In this document: positions 33,182 to 41,158 of the stretch, one piece after another
Numbering within the stretch: the first letter of the stretch is position 1
How the letters are laid out: each line of letters opens with the position of its first letter
Assembly (NCBI GenBank): GCA_963814645.1
Contig: CAWFDX010000013.1
Coordinates: 62,001-126,000, forward strand
Length of the DNA stretch: 64,000 nucleotides
Source: RYN-230 sp963814645
GTDB lineage: Bacteria > Actinomycetota > Actinomycetes > Streptosporangiales > Streptosporangiaceae
Direction: 5' to 3'
Notes under the pieces: generated by a model
Told to the model about the DNA's origin: nothing
The model's input: only the letters and a program-made list of their open reading frames with translations
The model's database searches: none
Program-made: the position numbers and the translations under genes

Positions 33182-33751
33182 ATGCACCGGCTTAGACCGA
33201 AGATTGGCGTCCTGGGCGGGTTGGCCTGCGCGGCCACCCTGCTGCTCGGCGCCGCGCCCGCCATGGCCAGCACGAACAATTCCCGCAAGCCAGTCACCGG
33301 GCCCGAGGTGGTGTACGGCGTGGTGCACGGCAAGGAGGCCAACGCCACCGCGCCGCGCATCCCACTGCGGCTGTGGGGGCTGGTGCACACCACCGACCCG
33401 ACGTTCGTGCTGGGCGGTGGGGGCCACCGCCGGCACATCCTCAACACCGGGAAGGGCCGGCTCATTGTGCTGGCTATCGGGAAGCCCACTCACGTGCTGC
33501 GGGCCAACCCGCGGACCTGCCGGGAGTCATACACCCAGCGGGGGACGTTCCGTGTGCTGGGCAGGCAGAGCACGGGCGAGTTCGCCGGGGCGTCCGGGCG
33601 GGACGCGTCGCAGATCTACTTCGCCGCGTTCGCACCGCGGTACACGCACGGCCCGAAGAAGGGCATGTGCGACTTCGCCAGCAACAAGCCGCGCAGCCGC
33701 GGCGCCGTGGCCAGCCTGCTGGCCAGCATCGCGCTCACCCGGCACCGCTAA
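33182..33751 (+). CDS. Secreted hypothetical protein
   Basis: A 189-residue protein with a classical signal peptide: basic MHRLRPKIG, hydrophobic VLGGLACAATLLLGA and cleavage after APAMA. The mature part is basic with two cysteines (TCRES and MCDF) that could pair, and a beta-rich pattern (VVYGVVHGKEANATAPRIPLRLWGLVHT). No family is recognised. AAGGAG precedes the ATG ideally. It is followed by a strong hairpin terminator and is monocistronic. Confidence 0.8.
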   Translation: MHRLRPKIGVLGGLACAATLLLGAAPAMASTNNSRKPVTGPEVVYGVVHGKEANATAPRIPLRLWGLVHTTDPTFVLGGGGHRRHILNTGKGRLIVLAIGKPTHVLRANPRTCRESYTQRGTFRVLGRQSTGEFAGASGRDASQIYFAAFAPRYTHGPKKGMCDFASNKPRSRGAVASLLASIALTRHR

Positions 33752-33769
33752 TTCAGCGCAGCGCTACCA

Positions 33770-33799
33770 CCAGGCTCCCCGGGCCGCCGGGGAGCCTGG
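33770..33799 (+). terminator. Rho-independent-like terminator
   Basis: A perfect 13-bp stem (33770-33782 with 33787-33799) and a 4-nt GCCG loop lie 18 bp after the stop of the secreted protein. No T-run follows, as is common in high-GC actinobacteria. Confidence 0.75.
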
Positions 33800-33857
33800 C
33801 TGCACGGGCTCATCCACGGCATAATCCGGCAGAGGACAGGCCGACGGCCAGCCGAGT

Positions 33858-33891
33858 CTTGTAAGGACAAACTTATAAGGCTAGACTTAAG
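33858..33891 (+). promoter_or_regulatory. marR promoter overlaid by three 14-bp-spaced operator half-sites
   Basis: A promoter TTGTAA (33859-33864), 17-nt spacer, TAGACT (33882-33887) ends 6 nt before the ATG. CTTGTAAG, the perfect palindrome CTTATAAG and CTTAAG begin at 33858, 33872 and 33886, exactly 14 bp apart, covering the -35, the spacer and the -10/start region. This suits autorepression by the MarR protein it drives. Confidence 0.7.
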
Positions 33892-33893
33892 AG

Positions 33894-34331
33894 ATGAGCC
33901 AGCATCCGGATGTCACTGATCTCGCCGCCGCGCTGCGGGCGAGCATCGGCCTGCTGCTCCGGCGGATGCGCCAGACCCGGCCGGACGACGAGCTCAGCCT
34001 GCCGGAGAGTTCCGCGCTGACCCGGCTGGACCGCAACGGCCCGGCCACGGCCAGCGCGCTGGCCCGGCTGGAGCAGATCAGCCCGCAGTCGATGGGCGCC
34101 ACGCTCAGCGCGCTGGAAGGTCGCGGCCTGGTGCAGCGGGCCGCCGACCCGCAGGACGGCCGGCGGATCGTGCTGTCACTGACCGACACCGGGCGGCAGA
34201 CGCTGCGGGACAAGCGCAGCGCCCGCACCGCGCAACTGGCCCAGGCCCTGCAGGCCTCCTTCACCCAGCCCGAACTGGACGTGCTGGCCGCCGCCGCCCC
34301 CCTCCTAGAACGCCTAGCCCAGAACATCTAG
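33894..34331 (+). CDS. MarR family transcriptional regulator
   Basis: A 145-residue winged-helix regulator: an N-terminal helix (LAAALRASIGLLLRRMRQT), then SSALTRLDRNGPATASALARLEQISPQSMGATLSALEGRGLVQRAADPQDGRRIVLSLTDTGR spanning the recognition helix and wing. C-terminal dimer helices end in LLERLAQNI. It probably represses itself through the 14-bp-spaced repeats overlapping its promoter. No target gene is adjacent: the next 530 bp are non-coding, so the regulon may be elsewhere. Its mRNA is probably leaderless. Confidence 0.9.
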   Translation: MSQHPDVTDLAAALRASIGLLLRRMRQTRPDDELSLPESSALTRLDRNGPATASALARLEQISPQSMGATLSALEGRGLVQRAADPQDGRRIVLSLTDTGRQTLRDKRSARTAQLAQALQASFTQPELDVLAAAAPLLERLAQNI

Positions 34332-34355
34332 ACCGTGCCGCCGCCCATCCGCGAC

Positions 34356-34699
34356 GTTCGTGATCATGGGATTGGCGTTGCTGGAACGCAATGCCGCTGA
34401 CTTAAGTGGGTAGCTGGCCGATTGAGTCCAGACCCACCAGCCCTAACCATCTCACGAGTCACACCCGGTGCGTTGGCCGGCCTAGCCCACGCCAGCTATT
34501 CACTTTTCACGGGTTTGGTCCGCCAGAACCGGGACAAACCGGGCAGTAACCGGACCAAACCCGTGAAGAGTCGCCGCAGCCCATGATCGATATGGCTGAT
34601 GAGGCTGGAGCTGGCAGGTCACGCCCCAGAACCGGGAACAACAGGACCGTTAAGTCAGCGGCATCGTGCTGGAACGACACCAATCCCATGATCACGTTC
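34356..34699. repeat. MITE-like non-coding element with 50-nt terminal inverted repeats
   Basis: 34356-34405 and 34650-34699 are inverted copies matching at 40 of 50 positions. The outer 17 nt (CGTGATCATGGGATTGG) and the inner 15 nt (ATGCCGCTGACTTAA) are perfect, and the differences cluster in the middle around GTTGCTGGAACG. The 344-bp unit has no convincing open frame. It contains a further long hairpin (34506-34567). The structure resembles a miniature inverted-repeat element or a large structured RNA; no target duplication was recognised. Confidence 0.6.
34506..34567. repeat. Perfect 17-bp inverted repeat with 28-nt loop
   Basis: TTCACGGGTTTGGTCCG (34506-34522) pairs perfectly with 34551-34567. 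The loop contains two CCGGG blocks and CCAGAACCGGGA, which recurs at about 34626. It is nested in the centre of the 344-bp element. Confidence 0.75.
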
Positions 34700-34757
34700 C
34701 GGCCCGGCGCGGGCTGAGCTTCAAATCTCTCAGCAGTCACACCGGTCACAGCCCGGC

Positions 34758-34809
34758 TGTTGATGTTGACATAGGTGTTGCTGGAACGACATCAGGTTCA
34801 ACATCAACA
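34758..34809. repeat. Perfect 12-bp inverted repeat with 28-nt loop
   Basis: TGTTGATGTTGA (34758-34769) pairs with TCAACATCAACA (34798-34809). The 28-nt loop carries GTTGCTGGAACGACA, the same core seen in both arms of the neighbouring 50-nt inverted repeats. The remaining gap 34332-34868 holds no gene. Confidence 0.7.
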
Positions 34810-34868
34810 ACTGGCGGCGGCGGCGTGGGCGGAATCCGGCGCGGCACACGGCACGGGCGGGCGGCTGG

Positions 34869-35432
34869 TCAGGTGAGGAACTGCTCGGTAGCCAGGTAGA
34901 TGCCGAGCACGATGAGCACGATCCCGGCGCCCTTCTCGGCCAGTTCGCGCCACCGTTCGGCGATCCGGGCGCCCAGGGCCAGGCCGAGTTGCGCGGCCAG
35001 GAAGGCCTGCGCGGCGATGGCCACGATGAGCGCGGTGACCGGCAGGTGGATCAGGCCGATGCTGAACCCGATGGCCAGCTCGTCCAGGCTGATGCTGATG
35101 CCCAGCCCGGCCAGGGCCAGGCCGTGGCTGCTCAGCAAGCGGGCGGCCCGTTCCGCAGCGCCACTGCGCGCAAACAGCATCCAGCCGCCGATGCCGATCA
35201 CCGCCGCCGCGGCCAGGTAGTTGGCCACCTGCCCGATGCCCTGGGCCAGCGCGCTGCCCAGGCCCAGGCCGATCAGCGGCATGCCCCCTTCGAACAGGAC
35301 GAACACCAGGGACACGCGCAGCCGCAGCCAGCGGCCGGCTTCCTGGCTGGCCGCCTGAGCGGCCCCGATGGCCGCGGCGACGGCGAACGAGTCCAGCCCC
35401 AGCGGCAGCACGAAGGCGAGCAGCCTGAGCAC
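34869..35432 (-). CDS. MntP/DUF204-type manganese efflux pump-like protein
   Basis: A 187-residue six-helix membrane protein of two homologous halves, each with an acidic residue in the first helix: LPLGLDSFAVAAAIGA and ISISLDELAIGFSIGL. This is the hallmark of the MntP/LysE-like family, which exports Mn2+. The usual length is 185-190. It starts 26 nt after the symporter gene on the same strand and may be co-transcribed with it. The substrate is inferred from family only. Confidence 0.85.
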   Translation of the reverse strand: MLRLLAFVLPLGLDSFAVAAAIGAAQAASQEAGRWLRLRVSLVFVLFEGGMPLIGLGLGSALAQGIGQVANYLAAAAVIGIGGWMLFARSGAAERAARLLSSHGLALAGLGISISLDELAIGFSIGLIHLPVTALIVAIAAQAFLAAQLGLALGARIAERWRELAEKGAGIVLIVLGIYLATEQFLT

Positions 35433-35457
35433 CTACCCAGCCTCTCACCTGACCAGG

Positions 35458-37233
35458 TCAGTGGCCGTTTCGTGTGCTGTGCTTGCCGTGCCCGCCGCGC
35501 AGCTGATGCCAGTTCCAGGCCCCGGACGGGACGTGGTTGTTCTCACCCGGGCTGGCCGGGCCGGGCTGGCCAGCCTGGAACGCGCTACGCGGCAGCACCC
35601 CGGACGGCGCGGCCGGGCCAGCCGCACCGGCCGGGCTGGCCGAGCCGGGCACCGGGTCGGCCAGGTAGTCGGCGGGCCGGGTCTCGTCGTAGCCGTCCGG
35701 CAGCCGCATGGCCCGGAACACCAGGGTAAGCAGCACGCTCAGCACCAGGTTCAGCGCCAGCGCGGTGACCGCGATGTAGGTGATGTGCCCGAACACCGGC
35801 GCGGTCGACGCGCCGAAGTGAGCCTGCCCGTTGCCCGGCGTCCGGTACGCCTCGGCCGTGCCGTACACCATGGCCGCCGCCCAGCCGATGAGCAGCGCGA
35901 AGCGATGGAACCACCGGGTGTACAGGCTGATCACGATGACCGGGAAGATCTGCAGAATCCAGATCCCGCCGAGCAGTTGCAGGTTGATCGAGAACGTCTT
36001 GGTCAGCTCCAGCGCGAAGCCCAGCGCGCCGACCTTCATCACCAGTGACACCAGCCGGGCCACCCGGGTCTCCTCGGCCGGGCTGGCGGCGGGCCGGAGG
36101 AACTCCTTGTACACGTTCCGGGTGAACAGGTTGGCGGCGGCGATCGACATGATCGCGGCGGGCACGAGCGCGCCGATCACGATGGCCGCGTCGGCGATCC
36201 CGGCGAACCAGTTCGGGAGCGTGTGCTGGAACAGCAGCGGCACGGACAGCTGTGCGTTGCCGCCCGCCGCCTTGACCCCGGCGTTCACCGCCGGTACCGA
36301 CCGGGCCAGGTAGCCGAACAGCGCCATCAGGCCGAGCACCAGCGTGTAGGCGGGCAGCAGCGCCGCGTTCCGCCGGATCACGCTGCGCTGCCGGGCCGCG
36401 AACACCCCGGTGGTCGCGTGCGGGTACATGAACAGGGCCAGCGCGGAGCCGACCGCCAGCGTCGCGTAGGCCCACTCCCCGGCGGGCAGCACGACCAGGC
36501 TGCCGTAGGGCTTGCCAGTGGCCGGGTCCACGGTCTTCAGGTGCGCGGACGCGGTGCCAAAGATGTGCGCCCAGCCGCCCAGCTTGGCCGGGATGTAGAT
36601 GATCGCGACGATGACGGTCAGGTAGATCAGCCCGTCCTTGACGAACGCGATCAGCGCCGGCGCACGCAGCCCGGCCAGGTAGGTGTACCCGGCGACGATG
36701 GCGAACGCGATGATCAGCGGCAGGTCCTTGCCCAGCGTCCCATCGGCGCTGCCGGTGATGCCGATGACGGTCAGCACCGACTCGATGCCGACCAGCTGCA
36801 GCGCGATGTACGGCATGGTGGCCAGGATCCCGGTCACCGTGACCGCGAGCATCAGCCCCTGCGAGCCGTACCGCCCGCGGGCGAACTCCGCCGGGGTGAT
36901 GTAGCCGCGGGCCCGGGCCACCGACCACAGCCGCGGGGCGAAGATGAACACGACCGGGAGGACCATGATCGTGTATGACAGCGCGTAGAACCCGGCCGCG
37001 CCGACCGCGTAGACCAGCGCGGGCACGGCGATGAACGTGTAGGCGGTATAGAGATCGCCGCCGAGTAAGAACCAGCTGATGAAGGTGCCGAACCCGCGGC
37101 CGCCCAGGCCCCACTCGTTCAGGTGCATCGGGTCCTCGGCCGGGCGCCAGCGCGCCGACAGGAAGCCGATTAACGTGACGATCAGGAACGAGACGGCGAG
37201 GATGGCGAACGCGACCGAATCGAGGTTGCCCAT
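35458..37233 (-). CDS. Sodium:solute symporter (SSS family, monocarboxylate permease-like)
   Basis: A 591-residue transporter with about 13 membrane helices. The start has the SSS pattern WRPAEDPMHLNEWGLGGRGFGTFISWFLLGGDLYTAYTF, then YGSQGLMLAVTVTGILATMPYIALQLVGIE, the long periplasmic loop after YLTVIVAIIYIPAKLGGW, and ALFMYPHATTGVFAARQRSVIRRNAALLPAYTL. It resembles MctP/ActP-type carriers for lactate, pyruvate, acetate or other monocarboxylates. The C-terminal 70 residues are a Pro/Gly cytosolic tail. The ATG at 37233 has GGGGG before it. Confidence 0.88.
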   Translation of the reverse strand: MGNLDSVAFAILAVSFLIVTLIGFLSARWRPAEDPMHLNEWGLGGRGFGTFISWFLLGGDLYTAYTFIAVPALVYAVGAAGFYALSYTIMVLPVVFIFAPRLWSVARARGYITPAEFARGRYGSQGLMLAVTVTGILATMPYIALQLVGIESVLTVIGITGSADGTLGKDLPLIIAFAIVAGYTYLAGLRAPALIAFVKDGLIYLTVIVAIIYIPAKLGGWAHIFGTASAHLKTVDPATGKPYGSLVVLPAGEWAYATLAVGSALALFMYPHATTGVFAARQRSVIRRNAALLPAYTLVLGLMALFGYLARSVPAVNAGVKAAGGNAQLSVPLLFQHTLPNWFAGIADAAIVIGALVPAAIMSIAAANLFTRNVYKEFLRPAASPAEETRVARLVSLVMKVGALGFALELTKTFSINLQLLGGIWILQIFPVIVISLYTRWFHRFALLIGWAAAMVYGTAEAYRTPGNGQAHFGASTAPVFGHITYIAVTALALNLVLSVLLTLVFRAMRLPDGYDETRPADYLADPVPGSASPAGAAGPAAPSGVLPRSAFQAGQPGPASPGENNHVPSGAWNWHQLRGGHGKHSTRNGH

Positions 37234-37385
37234 TCGCTGCCCCCGGAACTCATGCCCGCCGCAGCCAGGCCCCCCGCCCCCGCTGGCCACTGCGCGCAAA
37301 GGATTGCACGATGCGGTACAGAGTCCCATAGTGCACCGGAACCGGTTACGTATCAGGCTTTTCCGGAACAGTCGGGCGTCCGGAC

Positions 37386-37414
37386 TTGCCATCGTCAGTC
37401 CATCGGTATATAAC
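37386..37414 (+). promoter_or_regulatory. Near-consensus promoter of padR, leaderless
   Basis: TTGCCA (37386-37391), a 17-nt spacer and TATAAC (37409-37414) are followed by exactly 6 nt and the ATG. No Shine-Dalgarno is present, so transcription should begin at or next to the start codon. Confidence 0.7.
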
Positions 37415-37420
37415 GTTGGT

Positions 37421-37753
37421 ATGAGCGCAAGGGCAATGCAAGAGGCGACGTTCCTGATCCTCACGTCGCTGGCCGACAGCAGCCAGCACGGCTACGGGAT
37501 CATCAATGACGTCGCGGAGATCTCCGGCGGCCGGGTCCGGCTGCGCGCGGGGACGCTGTACACCGCCCTGGACCGGCTCCGGATGGACGGGCTGGTCCAG
37601 GTCGACCGGGAAGAGGTGGTAGAAGGGCGACTCCGCCGCTACTACCAGCTCACCCCGTCCGGAACTAAGCTGCTGGCCGCCGAGGCGGCGCGGCTGCACG
37701 CCAACGCCACCGCGGCCATGCGGCGGCTGACCCCCCTGGGGGTGGTCACATGA
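37421..37753 (+). CDS. PadR family transcriptional regulator
   Basis: A 110-residue PadR winged-helix protein: MQEATFLILTSLADSSQHGYGIINDV, GGRVRLRAGTLYTALDRLRMDGLV (recognition helix) and VVEGRLRRYYQLTPSGTKLL. It is the short PadR-s1 form, which dimerises through the last helix. It overlaps the next gene by 4 nt (ATGA). PadR genes coupled to a membrane protein in this way usually control that operon. Its promoter is of the leaderless type. Confidence 0.92.
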   Translation: MSARAMQEATFLILTSLADSSQHGYGIINDVAEISGGRVRLRAGTLYTALDRLRMDGLVQVDREEVVEGRLRRYYQLTPSGTKLLAAEAARLHANATAAMRRLTPLGVVT

Positions 37754-38397
37754 ACACCACCGCGGGCCTGGAGCGCGGGTACCGGCGGCTGCTGGCTACT
37801 TACCCCCGCGCGTTCCGGCGGGAGAACGAAGAAGAGATCCTCGCCGTGCTGCTGGCCGCCGCCGATCAAGACCAGCGCCGGCCGGGCCTGGCCATCTCCG
37901 CCGACCTGATCCGCAGCGGGCTGCTGATGCGGCTGCGGCCCACCGTGCCGCACTCCGCCCGCACCGTGCGGGCCGGGGTCAAGCTGATCTACCTAGCCGC
38001 GCTGGCTGAGCTGGCGGCCGTGATCACCATCGTCGTCACGTCGGCGGCCGTGCAGGCCTACGTGCACCGGACGGTCCCGTCGGCGACGCACGCCGCGGCG
38101 CTGAGCCTCACCGAGGACGAGATCGTCGCCCCCATCGCGGTTGTCCTGCTGCTCTGGCTGGCCTGGGCGGTTGGCCGACGGCACTACTGGGCCCGCGTCG
38201 TGTTCTTCATCTTCTTCTGCCTGGCCACGCTGAGCATCATCGCCGCGCTGTCGGAGGGCGCCCCCGTCGTCGCACCTGCTGACTTCGCTGCCGGCGTGCT
38301 GGCCTGGCTGCTGCAGCTGGCCGCGGTCGTGCTCATCTTCAACCCGCAGTCCGCCCCCTACTACCGGCACGAGCCGGCCGAGCGGCTGTCCGCCTGA
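37750..38397 (+). CDS. PadR-coupled membrane protein
   Basis: A 215-residue protein. The first 40 residues (LERGYRRLLATYPRAFRRENEEEILAVLLAAA) are the charged motif common to actinobacterial proteins paired with PadR regulators. Four hydrophobic helices follow (LIYLAALAELAAVITIVVTSA, IVAPIAVVLLLWLAWAV, VVFFIFFCLATLSIIAAL, FAAGVLAWLLQLAAVVLIF). No function is known; it is presumably the target or sensor partner of PadR. It ends before a strong terminator. Confidence 0.82.
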   Translation: MNTTAGLERGYRRLLATYPRAFRRENEEEILAVLLAAADQDQRRPGLAISADLIRSGLLMRLRPTVPHSARTVRAGVKLIYLAALAELAAVITIVVTSAAVQAYVHRTVPSATHAAALSLTEDEIVAPIAVVLLLWLAWAVGRRHYWARVVFFIFFCLATLSIIAALSEGAPVVAPADFAAGVLAWLLQLAAVVLIFNPQSAPYYRHEPAERLSA

Positions 38398-38420
38398 ACG
38401 GCCCACCCCAGCAGAAAACC

Positions 38421-38460
38421 AAGGCCCAGACCTGGGGACACGCTCCCCGGCCTGGGCCTT
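38421..38460 (+). terminator. Terminator hairpin of the padR operon
   Basis: AAGGCCCAGaCCTGGGGA and TCCCCGGCCTGGGCCTT form a long, nearly perfect stem ending directly before the truncated permease gene. It is preceded by AAAACC on the left and lacks a T-run. Confidence 0.75.
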
Positions 38461-38493
38461 CGCATGCCGCCCGCGAGTAGCCTGACCGGCATG

Positions 38494-39222
38494 GCCAGCG
38501 ACAACCTCGGCATCTCGATCACGCTGCAGCAGAACGTGTCCTCGGTGATCGCCGCGCGGATGTGGACGACCGGCGGGCTCGTGCTCTACGCCGCGATCAT
38601 CATCCTGATCGTCGGGATCGGCAGCGGAGTCGCGGCGGCGCTGCGGCCGGGCTGGGCTGACACCTCGGTGCTGGTGTCAACCGCGGTCACCGCAGCGCTG
38701 CCGTCGTTCGTCGCGGCGATCGTGCTGATCCTGCTGTTCTCGGTGAAGCTCGGCTGGTTCCCGGCGTTGGGCAACGGCACGGACTTCTGGTCCAACGTCC
38801 AGCACCTCACCCTGCCCGCGATCGCACTGGCGATCTCCTCGCTGGCGATCGTGTCGCGGGTGACGCGGGCAGCGGTCCGCGAGGAAGCCGACCGCGAGCA
38901 CGTCCAGACCGCCATCAGCCGCGGCATCCCGGCCCGCCAGCTCATCCGGCGGCACGTGCTGCGTAACGCCGCGATCCCGATCGCGACGGTGTCCGGCATC
39001 ACGATCGCCTCGCTAATCGCGGTGGCGGCGGTGGTCGAGACCGCGTTCAGCCTGAACGGGCTCGGCGCGTATCTCGTGCAGGCGGCCGAGTCGAAGGACC
39101 TGGCGGTGGTGCAGGGGATCTCGCTCGTCCTGGTCGCTGCGTTCGTGCTGATCAACGCGCTGGTCGACGTGCTGTACGCGGCGCTCGACCCGCGGGTCGC
39201 GCTCGGAAGCAGGGCACAGTGA
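38494..39222 (+). CDS. Oligopeptide-type ABC permease (DppB/OppB), 5'-truncated
   Basis: A protein of about 242 residues equal to the C-terminal three quarters of a DppB permease. It begins at the conserved DNLGISITLQQNVSSVIAARM block that normally follows the first helix and its periplasmic domain, so about 80-90 residues are missing. The EAA-like loop is ADREHVQTAISRGIPARQLIRRHVLRNAAIP. The remaining helices look intact. The missing part coincides with the terminator of the padR operon 34 bp away, which points to a deletion or recombination junction. ATG 38494 is the start candidate; function is doubtful without TM1. Confidence 0.8.
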   Translation, partial: ASDNLGISITLQQNVSSVIAARMWTTGGLVLYAAIIILIVGIGSGVAAALRPGWADTSVLVSTAVTAALPSFVAAIVLILLFSVKLGWFPALGNGTDFWSNVQHLTLPAIALAISSLAIVSRVTRAAVREEADREHVQTAISRGIPARQLIRRHVLRNAAIPIATVSGITIASLIAVAAVVETAFSLNGLGAYLVQAAESKDLAVVQGISLVLVAAFVLINALVDVLYAALDPRVALGSRAQ

Positions 39223-39246
39223 GGGGGCACCGATGAGGTGTGCACG

Positions 39247-40142
39247 GTGAGCGCGGCTGTCGGCGTCCCGACCGCCACCGCCGCCCCGGCCGACGGGCGG
39301 CGCGCAGGGCGGCCGGGAGTGCTCGGCCTGCTGCGCGCGACCGGGCCGGCGGCATGATCTCGGCCGTCGTGATCGCGGTCGCGACAATGCTGGCGATCAT
39401 CGGCCCCTGGGTCGCGCCCTACAACCCGGACCTGCCGAACCTGAGCCTGGCCTGGGTCGGGCCGGTCGGCGGGCACCTGCTCGGCTTCGACTTCGAGGGC
39501 CGCGACGTGCTATCTCGGCTGCTGGCGGGCGCGCAGTCCTCGATGATCGGCCCGCTCGCCGTCGTCGTCGGCGCGATGGTACTCGGCACGCTCATCGCGG
39601 TCGTCTCCGCCTGGCGCCAGGGCCTCACCGACACGGTGGCCTCGTCCGGCCTCGACATCCTGTTCGCCTTCCCCGGCATCCTGCTCGCCGTGCTCGCCGC
39701 GGCGGTATTCGGCGCCGGCCTGACGGCCGCCGCAGTCGCGCTCGCCATCGCGTACATGCCGTACGTGGCCCGAGTGCTGCGTGGCGCTGCTTTGCGGGAG
39801 CGTGGGCAGCCCTACACCGCCGCCCTCGAGGTGCAGGGTGTCAGCGGCACCTCGATCTGCCTACGGCACATCGTGCCGAACATGCTGCCGCTGATCGTGG
39901 CCCAGGCGACGATCCTGTTCGGCTGGGCGATGGTCAACCTCGCAGCGATCTCGTTCCTCGGCCTCGGGGTGCAGCCGCCCGCGCCGAACTGGGGCGTGAT
40001 GATCTCGGAGAACCAGCCAGGCATCCTGCAGGGCTACCCGCTCCCGGCGCTGGCCGCGGGCGTCTGCATCGTCGGCGTGGTCATCGCGTTCAACATCCTC
40101 GGCGAGCGGCTGTTCGAGCAGGCCCAGGCGGTGCGGCGATGA
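39247..40142 (+). CDS. Oligopeptide-type ABC permease (DppC/OppC), probable N-terminal frameshift
   Basis: The intact part from ATG 39354 (MISAVVIAVATMLAIIGPWVAPYNP) gives 262 residues with six helices and the EAA loop ALRERGQPYTAALEVQGVSGTSICLRHIVPNM. Another frame from GTG 39247 supplies a typical cytoplasmic N-terminus (VSAAVGVPTATAAPADGRRA...VLGLLRATGPAA) that meets it at 39350, one base out of register. A single-base error is likely. It pairs with the truncated DppB and is coupled to the next ATPase by ATGA. The substrate is unknown. Confidence 0.86.
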
Positions 40143-41158
40143 GCGCGGCTGGCGCGGCAGGCGGGGAGCGCGACGCGCTCCTGTCGGTGCGGGACCTGAC
40201 CGTCACGCTGCCGGTCGAGGGCGCCCAGCGCGCGGTGCTGCGGGATGTGTCGCTGGAGATCCGGCCGGGCGAGGCGGTCGGGCTGGTCGGCGAGTCCGGC
40301 TCGGGCAAGTCGATGACCGCCCGCGCGGTCAACCGGCTGCTGCCGAAGGGCGCGCAGGTCGAGGGCGAGATCCGGTTCGACGGCGTGGACGTCGCGACGC
40401 TGACCGGCGCGGCACTGCGCGGCTACCGCAACAAGGTCGCGATGATCTTCCAGGATCCTCGCGCACACGTGAATCCCGTCCGGCGGATCGGCGACTTCAT
40501 GACCGAGGCCCTGCGGACCAACCTGGGCGTCCCCGCCGCGGAGGCGAGCAAGCGCGCGGCCAGCATGCTTGGCGAGGTCGGCATCGCCGACGGGAAACGG
40601 CGGTTGCGGCAGTACCCGCACGAGCTGTCGGGTGGCATGCTGCAGCGGGTCATGATCGCGGCCGCGCTGCTGACCGGCCCGGCGCTGCTGCTGGCCGACG
40701 AGCCGACGACCGCGCTCGACGTGACGACGCAGGCCGAAGTCATGGCGATCCTGGACGAGCTGCGGCAGGCGCACGGCCTGGCAATGCTGTTCATCACGCA
40801 CGACCTGGACCTGGCCGCGGCGATCTGCGACCGGACGATCGTCATGTACGCGGGGCAGATCGTGGAGGAGCGGCGGTCGGAGCTGCTCCACAGCGATCCG
40901 CTGCATCCGTACACGGCGGCGCTCGGGGCAGCCAGGCCGGAGATCGAGCAGAAGGCCAGCCGTCTGCGCGCGATCCCCGGCCGGCCGCTGTCGGCCTTCG
41001 AGGCACCTGCGGCAGCGTGCGCGTTCGCGCCGCGCTGCGCTTACACCGAGCCGGCCTGCACGGAATCGGTGCCGGACCTGGCGGTGCTCGGCGGTGGCCG
41101 GGCGCGCTGCCTGCGCGCAGCCGACCTGCGCGGGCAGCTGGAGGCAGCGCATGCATGA
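40139..41158 (+). CDS. Oligopeptide-type ABC ATP-binding protein (DppD/OppD)
   Basis: A 339-residue ATPase of the OppD class. It has Walker A GESGSGKS in LVGESGSGKSMTARAV, Q-loop MIFQDPRAHVNPVRRIGD, signature LSGGMLQR, Walker B LLLADEPTTALD, and the oligopeptide-specific C-terminal domain (HPYTAALGAARPEI) with cysteines CAFAPRC...EPAC that in relatives bind an Fe-S cluster. It overlaps both neighbours and is part of the operon 38494-43483. Confidence 0.93.
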   Translation: MSAAGAAGGERDALLSVRDLTVTLPVEGAQRAVLRDVSLEIRPGEAVGLVGESGSGKSMTARAVNRLLPKGAQVEGEIRFDGVDVATLTGAALRGYRNKVAMIFQDPRAHVNPVRRIGDFMTEALRTNLGVPAAEASKRAASMLGEVGIADGKRRLRQYPHELSGGMLQRVMIAAALLTGPALLLADEPTTALDVTTQAEVMAILDELRQAHGLAMLFITHDLDLAAAICDRTIVMYAGQIVEERRSELLHSDPLHPYTAALGAARPEIEQKASRLRAIPGRPLSAFEAPAAACAFAPRCAYTEPACTESVPDLAVLGGGRARCLRAADLRGQLEAAHA

